From NCBI GenBank assembly GCA_001464065.1, contig LNDN01000002.1, positions 1 to 64,000 on the forward strand: a DNA stretch of 64,000 bases. Reading direction: 5' to 3'. This document shows positions 27,691 to 37,129 of this stretch, piece by piece (position 1 is the stretch's first letter; each line of letters opens with the position of its first letter). The position numbers and the translations under genes are program-made. This DNA comes from Acidobacteria bacterium Ga0077522 (GTDB lineage Bacteria > Acidobacteriota > Vicinamibacteria > Vicinamibacterales > Vicinamibacteraceae). The notes under the pieces were generated by a model. The model was not told where the DNA came from, searched no databases, and was given only the letters and a program-made list of their open reading frames with translations.

Positions 27691-28798
27691 TCGTCGCGTG
27701 CTGCGACACGTTGAGCAGGATGCCGAGGCCGATCAGGTTGACCAGCATCGAGGACCCGCCTGCGCTGACGAACGGCAGCGGCAACCCCTTGGTCGGCAGC
27801 AGCCCGAGCACCACGCTGATGTTGATCAGGCCCTGCACGGCCATCATCGCCGTCAGCCCGATGGCCAGGAACGCGCCGAAGCTGTCCTGGGCGTTGGCGG
27901 CGATGCGCAGGCCGCGCCAGGCGATGACGATCAGCGCGAGCAGCACGGCCACCGCGCCGACCAGGCCGAGCTCCTCGGCGATGACGGCGTAGATGAAGTC
28001 GGTCTGGGGCTCCGGCAGGAACCGGAGCTTCTGCACGCCCTCCATCAGGCCGCGACCGAAGTACCCGCCCGTGCCGACCGCGATCAGCGACTGGATGATC
28101 TGGAAGCCGCTTCCAAGCGGATCGGCCCAGGGGTCGAGAAAGGCCGTCAGGCGCAGTCGGCGGTACTCGCTGTTCCACACCAGCACGTACAGGGTGGGCA
28201 CGGCCACCAGCGCCGACAGGCCGAGATACTGCAGGCTGAGTCCGCCGGCGAACAGCATCGTGAAGGCGACGATGGCGATGGAGACCGTGGTGCCGAGGTC
28301 CGGCTGATAGAGGATGAGCATCGCCAGCACGCCCAGCACGCAGCCGACCGGCAGGAGCACGCTCCTGAAGTCGTTGATGCGGTCCAGACGCTGACTGAGC
28401 AGCTTGGCCACGAAGAGGATGACGGCCAGCTTGGCGAACTCCGACGGCTGGATGCCGATGCCGCCGACGCCGAGCCAGCGCACCGCGCCCTTGACGTCGT
28501 GTCCGGTGCCGAACAGCTTCATCAGGGCGAGCAGCACGAGCGCGGCGAAGACGCCGCCGAGCGCGGTGTTGATCACCGTGGGGTGCTGCCACGCCCGGTA
28601 GTCCACCCGCATCACCACGACCATCAGCAGCGACCCGACCAGGACCCAGGTCGCCTGCCGTGCCATCAGCTGGACGGAGATCGACGTGGCGTCCATCGCC
28701 TTGCCGGCCAGGGCGCTGTAGACCATCACGACGCTGACGCAGACGAGGAAGAAGGCGGCTCCGAAGAGCCACTTGTCCGACTTCAACTTGCGAGCCAT
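27680..28798 (-). CDS. ftsW: Septal peptidoglycan polymerase FtsW
   Basis: A 372-residue SEDS-family membrane protein with about ten helices; it polymerises lipid II together with FtsI. Conserved SEDS segments are present: KAMDATSISVQ, WLGVGGIGIQPSEFAKLA, LIAVGTGGYFGRGLMEG, DFIYAVIAEELG and GLLPTKGLPLPFVSAGGSS. ATG 28798 follows GGGGGAGGG by four to five bases. It is separated from murD by a 184-bp gap, the only large break inside the cluster. Confidence 0.96.
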   Translation of the reverse strand: MARKLKSDKWLFGAAFFLVCVSVVMVYSALAGKAMDATSISVQLMARQATWVLVGSLLMVVVMRVDYRAWQHPTVINTALGGVFAALVLLALMKLFGTGHDVKGAVRWLGVGGIGIQPSEFAKLAVILFVAKLLSQRLDRINDFRSVLLPVGCVLGVLAMLILYQPDLGTTVSIAIVAFTMLFAGGLSLQYLGLSALVAVPTLYVLVWNSEYRRLRLTAFLDPWADPLGSGFQIIQSLIAVGTGGYFGRGLMEGVQKLRFLPEPQTDFIYAVIAEELGLVGAVAVLLALIVIAWRGLRIAANAQDSFGAFLAIGLTAMMAVQGLINISVVLGLLPTKGLPLPFVSAGGSSMLVNLIGLGILLNVSQHATSES

Positions 28799-28844
28799 GA
28801 CCCTCCCCCTCTAAAGACGCAGCGCGCTGCGCCCGAAACGATGG

Positions 28845-28998
28845 GGTGCGGAACGACCAGTGACCAGTCAGCAGCCATCAGCAGACGTACGGGCCGAGAC
28901 ACCGACCTCGCAGACCGGGGCAGCCTGCGTTCCCAGCGGCCAGCTCTTGACCGCGTCTCGCCTGCTGATGACTGCTCACTGTTCACCCGTTCCGCACC
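28845..28998. repeat. 154-bp element with inverted heptamer ends, between ftsW and murD
   Basis: The left end is GGTGCGGAACG (28845-28855) followed by ACCAGTG, ACCAGTC, AGCAGCC, ATCAGCA. The right end, read on the minus strand from 28998, is the same GGTGCGGAACG, then GGTG, AACAGTG, AGCAGTC, ATCAGCA. The element therefore has inverted ends of about 35-40 bp around a core of about 79 bp. The right end supplies the last codons and stop of murD. It codes for no transposase and looks like a MITE or repeat insertion. Confidence 0.7.
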
Positions 28999-30374
28999 TC
29001 CGCCTGGCCAGCGGCCGCCGCGAGGCGGGCCACGATGGCCTTGAACGCGCGACCACGATCGGCGTAGTCGCGAAACATGTCGAAACTGGCGCACGCCGGC
29101 GCCAGCAGCACCACACCACCCTCGCGGCGCTGTGCCAGTCCCTCGGCGACGGCGTCCTCGAGCGAGGCGGCACGCGCCACCGGCACGAAGGCCGCCAGCG
29201 CTTCCGCCACCAGCGGCGCAGCCTCGCCAATCGCGATGACGGACCCGCCACGGGCCTGCAGCGGCGGCCCGAGGCGCGCGAAATCGCCGCCCTTGTACAC
29301 GCCACCGACAATCGCGGTGACCGGTCCATCGAACGCCTCGACCGCCATCGTGGCGGCCTCGACGTTGGTGGCCTTCGAGTCGTTGTAGAGCCTCGTCCGG
29401 CCGACCGTCGCCACGTACTCCAGCGCATGCTCGAGACCGGTGAAGCCTTCGACCGCGCGGGTCATGGCCTCGCCTGACACACCGGCCAGATCCGCCACGG
29501 CACACGCCGCCATCACGTTGCCGAGCATGTGCCGGCCGGTCAGCCTGACGGCCGACACGGGCACCAGCGGCTCGATGCGTCCCGGCGTCTGACGGCGCGC
29601 GATGACATCCCCTGCAAGGCCGACCCCGTCCTCGACGGCGAGGTCGGCGCCGAACGTCACGATCTGCGCCCCCCCGGCCACCGCGAAGCCGCGGATGCGC
29701 GCGTCGTGTGCCGGCACCACCGCCCAGTCACTCGGTGTCTGGTTCTCGAAGACGCGAGCCTTGGCCTGCTCGTAGACCGCCTCGGTGCCATGGCGATCGA
29801 GGTGATCGGGCGAGAAGTTCAACCACACCGCGACGTGCGGGTGATAGCGGGCGATCGTCTCCAGCTGGAAGGAGCTGGTCTCGACGATGTGCCAGGTGTC
29901 TGGCGTTGCGGCCTCGACCTGTGCCGACAGCGGCACGCCGATGTTGCCGCCGACGAGCACGGGGCGGCCCGCCGCCTCCAGCATCCGTCCCACCAGCGTC
30001 GTCGTCGTCGACTTGCCCTTCGATCCCGTGATGGCGACGACCGGGCCGGCGAGAAACGACGCGGCGAACTCGAGCTCGCCGATCACCGTGATGCCACGGG
30101 CGCGCGCCGCCTGGAGTGGCTGCGCATCGGCCGGCACACCGGGGCTGACGATCACCAGTGCGGCCTCGCGCGGCACGTCGTCGGGCATGGCGCCGAGGTG
30201 CAGGCGGACACCGAGCGCCAGCAGTTCGTCGCGCTCGGCGAGATCGGCCTTGGTATCGATCAGCGTCACCTGTCCGCCTCGCTGCACCACGAGACGACTG
30301 GCCGCCAGGCCGCTCCGGCCGCCGCCGACCACCGCCACGTGGCGCCCCGAGACGTCGTAGGGAGTCGTCGTCAT
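28983..30374 (-). CDS. murD: UDP-MurNAc-L-Ala--D-glutamate ligase MurD
   Basis: A 463-residue Mur ligase. The N-terminal domain has VVGGGRSGLAASRL, the ATP loop is ITGSKGKSTTTTL, then NFSPDHLDRHG and YNDSKATNVEA in the C-terminal half. The ATG overlaps the mraY stop by four bases (ATGA). The last few residues (VRNG) and the stop codon lie in the inverted repeat of the 28845-28998 element, so the natural C-terminus may have been reshaped by that insertion. Confidence 0.97.
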   Translation of the reverse strand: MTTTPYDVSGRHVAVVGGGRSGLAASRLVVQRGGQVTLIDTKADLAERDELLALGVRLHLGAMPDDVPREAALVIVSPGVPADAQPLQAARARGITVIGELEFAASFLAGPVVAITGSKGKSTTTTLVGRMLEAAGRPVLVGGNIGVPLSAQVEAATPDTWHIVETSSFQLETIARYHPHVAVWLNFSPDHLDRHGTEAVYEQAKARVFENQTPSDWAVVPAHDARIRGFAVAGGAQIVTFGADLAVEDGVGLAGDVIARRQTPGRIEPLVPVSAVRLTGRHMLGNVMAACAVADLAGVSGEAMTRAVEGFTGLEHALEYVATVGRTRLYNDSKATNVEAATMAVEAFDGPVTAIVGGVYKGGDFARLGPPLQARGGSVIAIGEAAPLVAEALAAFVPVARAASLEDAVAEGLAQRREGGVVLLAPACASFDMFRDYADRGRAFKAIVARLAAAAGQAEVRNG

Positions 30375-31456
30375 CGGAGCTTCAACGTGGTGAGGCTGAA
30401 CAACGCGCACACGATCGCGATGATCAGGAAACGGGTGATGACCTTCGGCTCGCTCCAGCCACTGAGCTCGAAGTGGTGATGCAGCGGCGCCATCCGGAAC
30501 ACGCGCTTGCCGCGCAGCTTGAAGGACGCCACCTGGATCACCACCGAGGCCGCCTCGACGACGAACACGCCGCCGACGATGACCAGCAGGAGTTCCTGCT
30601 TGATCAGCAGCGCGACCGTGCCGATGGCGCCACCGAGCGCGAGCGACCCGACGTCGCCCATGAAGATCTCGGCCGGGTACGAGTTGAACCAGAGGAAACC
30701 GAGACTGGCGCCGACCAGCGCACCGCAGAAGATGGTGAGCTCGCCCGCCGGCGGAAAGCGCACCAGCAGCAGGTACTCGGCCAGGACGGCGTGGCCGGTC
30801 ACGTAGGCCAGCGCCGTGAACGCGGCCGCCGCGACGGCGAAGGTGCTGATGGCCAGCCCGTCGAGCCCGTCGGTCAGGTTCACCGCGTTGGACCACGCCA
30901 CCAGCACGAAGCCGGCGAACGCCACGTAGAAGTAGCCGAGGTCGGGGATCAGATCCTTGAAGAAGGGAAAGATCAGCCGCGTGTTGTAGAGGCCCTTGTT
31001 CGCGAGCACGAGCAACACGACGCCGACCGTCACGGCCACGACGATCTGGCCGCCCATCTTGTAGCGCGGCAGCAGGCCGTGGTGGTTGCGCCGCGTGATC
31101 TTCAGGTAGTCGTCGGCAAAGCCGATGGCGCCGAAGGCCAGCGTCGCGAGCACGGCGATCCAGATGTAGGCGTTGGTGAGGTCGGCCCACAGCAGCGTCG
31201 GGATGATGGCCGCGGCCAGGATCAGCAGGCCGCCCATCGTCGGCGTGCCGGCCTTGGGCCGGTGGCTCTCCGGACCTTCGTGGCGGATGACCTGCCCGAT
31301 CTGGAACTCGCGCAGCTTGCGGATCAGCACGCCGCCGAACGCCAGGCTGATGATCAGCGCGGTGATGCTCGCCGCCGCGGTCCTGAACGTGATGTAGCGG
31401 GTGACGTTCAGGAACGAGAAGGTGTCGTGGAAGCGGAACAGGAGGTGGTACAGCAT
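30371..31456 (-). CDS. mraY: Phospho-MurNAc-pentapeptide transferase MraY
   Basis: A 361-residue ten-helix membrane enzyme that makes lipid I from UDP-MurNAc-pentapeptide and undecaprenyl phosphate. Motifs: GTPTMGGLLIL, FADDYLKI, NLTDGLDGLA and the terminal MAPLHHHFELSG. It is joined to murF by TGATG and to murD by ATGA. Confidence 0.97.
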   Translation of the reverse strand: MLYHLLFRFHDTFSFLNVTRYITFRTAAASITALIISLAFGGVLIRKLREFQIGQVIRHEGPESHRPKAGTPTMGGLLILAAAIIPTLLWADLTNAYIWIAVLATLAFGAIGFADDYLKITRRNHHGLLPRYKMGGQIVVAVTVGVVLLVLANKGLYNTRLIFPFFKDLIPDLGYFYVAFAGFVLVAWSNAVNLTDGLDGLAISTFAVAAAAFTALAYVTGHAVLAEYLLLVRFPPAGELTIFCGALVGASLGFLWFNSYPAEIFMGDVGSLALGGAIGTVALLIKQELLLVIVGGVFVVEAASVVIQVASFKLRGKRVFRMAPLHHHFELSGWSEPKVITRFLIIAIVCALFSLTTLKLR

Positions 31457-32847
31457 CAGCGTGCCCCCTCCGTCAGTGCCGCGACGACGGCTTCCATGCG
31501 GATGCCGCGCGATCCCTTGACGAGGACGGCATCACCGGGGCGCACGAGGCTGCGGGCCAGGGCTGCGGCCGCCGCGCTGTCGGCGACGTGGTGCACGATT
31601 CGCACTCCGCCTGCGCTGGCCGCATCGGCCAGGGCCCGCGCCGGCGAACCGCCGACGGCCACGACGAGCGCGACACCGAGTTCGGCCGCCACCGTGCCGC
31701 ACTGCGCGTGATAGCGGTCGCTGAAGTCGCCGAGCTCGAGCATCTCGCCGAGCAGGGCCACGTGACGGCCGGGAGCCGCGGCGAGCGTCTGCAGCGCCTT
31801 GACGAGTGCCGAGGGACTCGAGTTGTAGGCATCGTCGACGACGACCCAGCCGCCAGGTGCGCGGACCACCTCGCCACGATGTGCCGCGGGGGCGAGGTCC
31901 GCGATGCCGGCGACGATGTCGTCGGCAGCCAGCCCGGCGTGCAGCGCCACGGCCGACGCGGCCGCGATGTTGGCCAGATTGGCCGTGCCGAGCAGGCGCG
32001 TCTCCACGGCATGCACGTCGCCGCGCAGCGACAGCCGGGCGGACGTGCCGTCCAGGCCGCGCGACTGGACGTCGGTGACGGCGACGTCGGCCGCCACGTC
32101 GACGCCGAACGTGATGACCTGCCCCGGGAAGCCACCGGTGCGGGCAGCGACCCGCGGGTCGCCCGCGTTGGCGATGAAGACGTCGGTGCTCGTCGCGCCC
32201 TCGAGAATCTCCTGCTTGGCGATGGCGATGTCGTCCACCGACGAGAAGAACCCGAGGTGTGCCTCGCCGACGTTGGTCCAGACCCGCACGCCGGGCTCGG
32301 CGATCGACACCAGGCGGCTGATCTCGCCGAAGCCGCTCATGCCGAGTTCCATCACCGCGAACTGTGGCGCGGAGTGCAGCTCGAACAGCGACAGCGGCAG
32401 GCCGATGTGGTTGTTCAGGTTGCCGCGATTGCGGAAGGTGGTGAAGCGGCGCGCGAGCAGCGTCGCCGTGATCTCCTTGGTCGTCGTCTTGCCCGCGCTG
32501 CCGGTGATCGCCACGACCGTGGACCCCGATCGACGACGAATGACACGCGCCGCCTCCTGCAGGCCGCGCAGCGTGTCCTCGACGACGATGACCGGCAGAT
32601 GCGTGGCCGTCACGGCCGCGGGGTCGCTCACGACGACGCCGGCGGCGCCGCGCGCAATGGCCTCGGCCACGAACGCGTGGCCGTCGAAGCGCGGTCCGCG
32701 GATGGCCACGTACAGATCGCCCGGGACGAGGGTCCGCGTGTCGATGGACACCGTGGTCAGCGGCTGGGTCTCGGCGCCATAGCCGAGCACACCGCCGAAG
32801 GCGTCGGCCATCTCGCGCGCCGTCAGGGCGAACGGCTGACCGCTCAC
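31456..32847 (-). CDS. murF: UDP-MurNAc-tripeptide--D-Ala-D-Ala ligase MurF
   Basis: A 463-residue Mur ligase adding D-Ala-D-Ala. Motifs: SIDTRTLVPGDLYVAIRG in the N-domain, ITGSAGKTTTKEIT for ATP, RNRGNLNNHIGLP, and VVDDAYNSSPSA. The GTG start overlaps the murE stop by four bases (GTGA). Confidence 0.96.
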   Translation of the reverse strand: MSGQPFALTAREMADAFGGVLGYGAETQPLTTVSIDTRTLVPGDLYVAIRGPRFDGHAFVAEAIARGAAGVVVSDPAAVTATHLPVIVVEDTLRGLQEAARVIRRRSGSTVVAITGSAGKTTTKEITATLLARRFTTFRNRGNLNNHIGLPLSLFELHSAPQFAVMELGMSGFGEISRLVSIAEPGVRVWTNVGEAHLGFFSSVDDIAIAKQEILEGATSTDVFIANAGDPRVAARTGGFPGQVITFGVDVAADVAVTDVQSRGLDGTSARLSLRGDVHAVETRLLGTANLANIAAASAVALHAGLAADDIVAGIADLAPAAHRGEVVRAPGGWVVVDDAYNSSPSALVKALQTLAAAPGRHVALLGEMLELGDFSDRYHAQCGTVAAELGVALVVAVGGSPARALADAASAGGVRIVHHVADSAAAAALARSLVRPGDAVLVKGSRGIRMEAVVAALTEGAR

Positions 32848-34382
32848 CGCATACCCCCACGACGGCGCAGGGCCGCCCGCGCCACGGCGCCGTCCTCGAA
32901 GGGCAGGACGCGATCGCCGATGGTCTGCGTGGACTCGTGGCCCTTGCCGGCAATCAGCACCAGATCGCCGGGCATGGCCTCCACGACGGCCTTGGTGATG
33001 GCCTCTTCGCGGTCGACGATGGCGCGCCACGGCGTCGACTGGACGGCGGCCACGGTCTGGCCCGCGTGCCTGGTCGGCCGCTCGGGCTGCACGAGGCCAC
33101 GCTTGATGTCCTCGATGATCGCCGCCGGATCCTCGGAGCGCGGGTTGTCGGACGTGAGGATGACGAGATCGCTGAGGCGCGCCGCGACCGCGCCCATCAG
33201 CGGACGCTTGGACCGATCGCGATCGCCGCCGCAGCCGAACACCGTGACGATGCGCTGGGGGGCCAGCGCACGGGCCGTCTCCAGCAGGTTCTTCAGCGCA
33301 TCGTCGGTGTGGGCGTAGTCGACGATGACGCTGACGTCGTCTTTCGGGCCGGAGACCAGCTCGAAGCGGCCGGGCACCGCCGGCACGTCCGCGAGGCCGG
33401 CTTCAATCGACGCCAGCGGCACGTCGAGCCCGATGCAGGCCGCGATGACGCCCAGGGCGTTGTACGCGTTGGGCCGGCCGGGCAGGCGGGTCCGCAGCCG
33501 CATCGGTCCGGCCGGCGTCCGCAGGTGCGCGTCGATGCCGTCCAGCGTCAGCGACAGCGAGGTCGGCGACACATCGGCCTCGCGCGTCAGCGCGTAGCCC
33601 ACCGGTCGACGCACGACGCCGAGCAGGCGTTCGCCACGCGGGTCATCGAGATTGATCGCCGCCGGCGCGTCGGGCGGCAGCATCTCGAACAGTCGACGCT
33701 TGGCGGCGAAGTACGCCTCCATGTCGCCGTGGTAGTCGAGGTGATCGCGGGTCAGGTTGGTGAAGATCGCCGCCCCGAAGTGCGTGAAGGTGACACGCTC
33801 CAGGTCGAGGGCATGCGACGACACCTCCATCGCACAGGCGCGGCACCCGGCGTCGACCATCTCGCGCAGCAGCCCCTGCAGGTCCGGCGCCTCCGGCGTG
33901 GTGCGGGCCGACGGACGTTCGTCGCTGCCGACGCGGTAGCCGGTGGTGCCGATGCGCCCGCTCGTCCAGCCGCAGGCGTTGAAGACCGCTTCGAGCAGAT
34001 AGGTCGACGTCGTCTTGCCGTTGGTGCCGGTGACGCCCACCAGGGTCAGCGCCCGACTCGGATGCCCGTGGTACACGACGGCACACGCCGCCAGCGCCAC
34101 GCGTCCCTGCCCGGCGACGATCCACGGTACGCCGGCCGTCGCCTCACCCGGGCTGTCGGCGACGATCGCGATGGCCCCCCGCTCGACCGCCTGGGCGGCG
34201 TACGTCGCGCCGTCGCGCTGCGCCCCGCGCAACGCGACGAAGATGGCCCCGGGCACGACCTGGCGCGAGTCGTACGCGATGGCCGTCACCTCACGCGCAG
34301 CGACGGCGCCGAGGTCCGGCACCTGCAGCGGCGTGAGGCGTGCGACCTCCGCGACGATCTCGGCGAGGGGACGTGCGGCCAT
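32844..34382 (-). CDS. murE: UDP-MurNAc-L-Ala-D-Glu--meso-DAP ligase MurE
   Basis: A 512-residue Mur ligase. ATP loop VTGTNGKTTSTYLLE, then NLTRDHLDYHG, and the amino-acid selecting motif DNPRSEDP. DNPR is the signature of enzymes that add meso-diaminopimelate rather than lysine, so this organism has a DAP-type wall. Its ATG overlaps the ftsI stop by one base. Confidence 0.97.
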   Translation of the reverse strand: MAARPLAEIVAEVARLTPLQVPDLGAVAAREVTAIAYDSRQVVPGAIFVALRGAQRDGATYAAQAVERGAIAIVADSPGEATAGVPWIVAGQGRVALAACAVVYHGHPSRALTLVGVTGTNGKTTSTYLLEAVFNACGWTSGRIGTTGYRVGSDERPSARTTPEAPDLQGLLREMVDAGCRACAMEVSSHALDLERVTFTHFGAAIFTNLTRDHLDYHGDMEAYFAAKRRLFEMLPPDAPAAINLDDPRGERLLGVVRRPVGYALTREADVSPTSLSLTLDGIDAHLRTPAGPMRLRTRLPGRPNAYNALGVIAACIGLDVPLASIEAGLADVPAVPGRFELVSGPKDDVSVIVDYAHTDDALKNLLETARALAPQRIVTVFGCGGDRDRSKRPLMGAVAARLSDLVILTSDNPRSEDPAAIIEDIKRGLVQPERPTRHAGQTVAAVQSTPWRAIVDREEAITKAVVEAMPGDLVLIAGKGHESTQTIGDRVLPFEDGAVARAALRRRGGMR

Positions 34383-36748
34383 CAGCGCTCGTCCTCCACG
34401 ACTGGTTCGGCGTCGACCGGGAAACGCGACAGTTCGAGGAGGCAGACGCCGCCGTCACCGACCGGCATGCCCGCGGCCACGCTCTGTCGGGCGACGAACG
34501 AGCCCGTGCCGTGCAGCCGCGCTTCCCACCCGAGTTCCACGAGCGTGCGGACGGCCGCGCGGGCGCTGAGGCCCGACAGGTCCGGCATCTCGGTGCGACT
34601 GCCGGCGGCGATGCGCGGCCCGGAGCGGGCGTCGACCCGCGCCGGCGCGATGCTCGGCCCGTCGCTGCCGCGCGCCACGACGATGGGCGGCTGCCGGTCG
34701 ACGTTGGGCGCGATGGCCAGGTGGCGCAGGGCCGCATCGGCGATGCGCTGGAAGACCGGCGCAGCGACGGCACCGCCGAAGTACCCCTTCCGCTTCGGCG
34801 CGTCGATGACGACGATCATCGCCACGGCGGGGTTGCGCGACGGGAAGAACCCGGCCGTCGACGCCATGTACTCCATGAGGTAGCCGCGGCCGCCTTCGTT
34901 CAGCTTGCGCGCGGTGCCCGTCTTGGCGGCAATCGTGTAGCCCTGGATGCGGGCCGACTTGGCGGTGCCCTCCTCGACGACCGACTCCATCATCGTGGTG
35001 AGCCGCGCCGAGGTGCGCGCCGAGATGGCGCGCCGCACGACTTCCCGGTGGCTCTCCTTGCGCACGCCGCCCGAGATCGTCGCCCGGACGATGCGGGGCT
35101 TGAGCAGTTCGCCGCCGTTGGCCACGGCGCTGATCGCGGCGGCCATCTGCAGTGGCGTCACCGCCACGGTGTAGCCGATGGCGATGCGCGCGAGGTCGTG
35201 CTCCTTGATGCTCTTGATCGGCTTGAGCATGCCGCCGCTCTCGGCCGGGAAGTCGCGACCGGTCCGCACGCCGAAGCCGAAGCGGCGGACGTAGCGCATC
35301 AGCTTCTCCGTGCCGAGCCGGTTGACGGCCACGCGAGCCGTGCCGCAGTTGCTCGACTTGGCGAACACCTTCTCGAAGGACACGACGCCGACCTGATGGA
35401 CGTCGGTGATCGCCTTGGCCGAGCCGAATCGGCACGGCATGGTCGCATCGACGATGTCGGTGGGCTTGATGACGTTCTCTTCGAGGGCCGCCGCGGCCGT
35501 GATCGTCTTGAAGGTGGAGCCCGGCTCGTAGATCGACTCGACGGCGCGATTGACGCGCGAGTCGCGATCGACCGTGCTCGAGTCGTTGGGATTGAAGTGC
35601 GGCTCGCTGACGAGCGCGAGAATCTCGCCCGTGTGCGGGTCCATCATCACCACGGTGCCGCCGATGGCGCCGTGTTCCTCCACCGCGGCCCGCAGCTCGC
35701 GCTCGGCGATGTGCTGCAGCTGGGCGTCGATCGTCAGCTCGATGGTCACACCCGCCGTCGGCGCCTGACGCAGGCTGCCCGCCAGCGTGTTCTGGTTGGC
35801 GTCCTTCTCGACGATGAGCGTGCCTCCGGTGCCGGTGACCAGCTTGTTGTGCACGAGCTCGAGGCCGCTGACGCCGGAGTTCTTGGCGTTGACCGAGCCG
35901 AGCAGCGGGCCGGCGAGATCGCGATTCGGGTAGTAGCGGCGGCTCTCCTTCATGAAGCCGACGCCGGCCAGCTTCATGGCGGCGACGCGCTGGGCCTGGG
36001 CCGGCGTGGCGCGCTTGCGGATGTAGACGAAGTCCAGCTTGCCCTGCAGGCGCTTCTCGATGGTCTCGCGCGCGTCCTCGGTGCAGCGGACGAGCGTGCC
36101 GCAGACGCGTTCGGCGAGGCCAGCGGCATCCTCGAGGTCGCGGGTGATGAACCTGAGCGAGCCGGTCCGGCCGCCCTTGCCGCGGTCGACGACGAAGCCG
36201 TCCTGCTTGAGGTCCACGATGCGGTCGGCTTCCTCCGGCGACAGCGTGCTCAGCACGGTCGTGGTGCCGCGGCGGCTGTCGAGACGCTGCACGAGCGACT
36301 TGCGCTCTTCGCCGTCGCAGTCCTCGAGCGCATCGCACAACGTGCTGGCGAGCGCCTCGGGGTCGTCGACGTCGCTCGGCACGGCGTAGATCACGTCGCC
36401 GTCGACACTGGACGCGAGCACCCGACCGGAGCGGTCGAGGATGCGACCGCGGCGGGGATTGAGCTCGATCGTCTGGTTCTGCTGACTCTCCGCACGGGCC
36501 ACCAGGGCCTTGTGCTGCACCACCTGCAGGACGACGAGCCGGGCACAGATCCCGAGTGCCCACAGCACGAGGAGCACCGCGACGAAGGCCAGGCGCGGCC
36601 GCACCGTCACCCGCCAGTCGCCCGGGACGGCGGCCTGCTCCTGGTCGGCACGCTGCGCGTCACGGACGACCCGCGCGTTGTTGAGGGCCGCGGCGCTGGA
36701 GTCCAGCCCGGACAGCAGATCGGTGGCGTCCTTCCCGTGCCGACTCAC
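34382..36748 (-). CDS. ftsI: Septal transpeptidase FtsI (PBP3) with PASTA domain
   Basis: A 788-residue class B penicillin-binding protein. An unusually long cytoplasmic tail of about 45 residues precedes the membrane helix (LAFVAVLLVLWALGIC). The dimerisation domain runs to about residue 330. The transpeptidase has S411 in STFK, then SSN and KTGTA. A single PASTA-like domain (MPDLSGLSARAAVRTL) ends the protein, a feature seen in Gram-positive and some acidobacterial homologues. The GTG start overlaps the ftsL stop by four bases. It crosslinks septal peptidoglycan with FtsW. Confidence 0.96.
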   Translation of the reverse strand: MSRHGKDATDLLSGLDSSAAALNNARVVRDAQRADQEQAAVPGDWRVTVRPRLAFVAVLLVLWALGICARLVVLQVVQHKALVARAESQQNQTIELNPRRGRILDRSGRVLASSVDGDVIYAVPSDVDDPEALASTLCDALEDCDGEERKSLVQRLDSRRGTTTVLSTLSPEEADRIVDLKQDGFVVDRGKGGRTGSLRFITRDLEDAAGLAERVCGTLVRCTEDARETIEKRLQGKLDFVYIRKRATPAQAQRVAAMKLAGVGFMKESRRYYPNRDLAGPLLGSVNAKNSGVSGLELVHNKLVTGTGGTLIVEKDANQNTLAGSLRQAPTAGVTIELTIDAQLQHIAERELRAAVEEHGAIGGTVVMMDPHTGEILALVSEPHFNPNDSSTVDRDSRVNRAVESIYEPGSTFKTITAAAALEENVIKPTDIVDATMPCRFGSAKAITDVHQVGVVSFEKVFAKSSNCGTARVAVNRLGTEKLMRYVRRFGFGVRTGRDFPAESGGMLKPIKSIKEHDLARIAIGYTVAVTPLQMAAAISAVANGGELLKPRIVRATISGGVRKESHREVVRRAISARTSARLTTMMESVVEEGTAKSARIQGYTIAAKTGTARKLNEGGRGYLMEYMASTAGFFPSRNPAVAMIVVIDAPKRKGYFGGAVAAPVFQRIADAALRHLAIAPNVDRQPPIVVARGSDGPSIAPARVDARSGPRIAAGSRTEMPDLSGLSARAAVRTLVELGWEARLHGTGSFVARQSVAAGMPVGDGGVCLLELSRFPVDAEPVVEDER

Positions 36749-37128
36749 CGCTGCGCCACCACTGCGCTGGTCGGCGACGATGTCACGGTGACGCGCTCGA
36801 TCACCGCGGAGGTCTCGCGCGTCGGCGGCTTCATGCCGAGCTGGTGCGTGGCGATCGCCTCGACACGAGCCGGCCCCTCGAGAAAGACCTTCTCGAGGGC
36901 GAGGTGACGACGCTCTTCCAGCAGGCCGGACTGGCGCTCGGTGAGATCGAACTCCACCTTGCCGAGCCGACGCGCGTCGAGATGCTGCCAGGCCGCGAAC
37001 ATGACGGCCACCAGCACGCAAGCACCACCGATCACCGTGCGAACCAGCTCGCGCTGGCGCGCCACGTCGAGTTCGCGCTGGATGGGCTGGTTCTGGACCC
37101 GCTTGCGAAGACCGTAGTCGGGTTCCAC
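36745..37128 (-). CDS. ftsL: Cell division protein FtsL
   Basis: A 127-residue bitopic protein: about 30 basic residues, one membrane helix (VIGGACVLVAVMFAAW), then a leucine/charge-rich coiled coil (FDLTERQSGLLEERRHL). Sequence identity in FtsL is low, so the call rests on topology, length and position between rsmH and ftsI. The GTG start lies one base after the rsmH stop, with a short TGAC junction. Confidence 0.88.
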   Translation of the reverse strand: MEPDYGLRKRVQNQPIQRELDVARQRELVRTVIGGACVLVAVMFAAWQHLDARRLGKVEFDLTERQSGLLEERRHLALEKVFLEGPARVEAIATHQLGMKPPTRETSAVIERVTVTSSPTSAVVAQR

Positions 37129-37129
37129 G

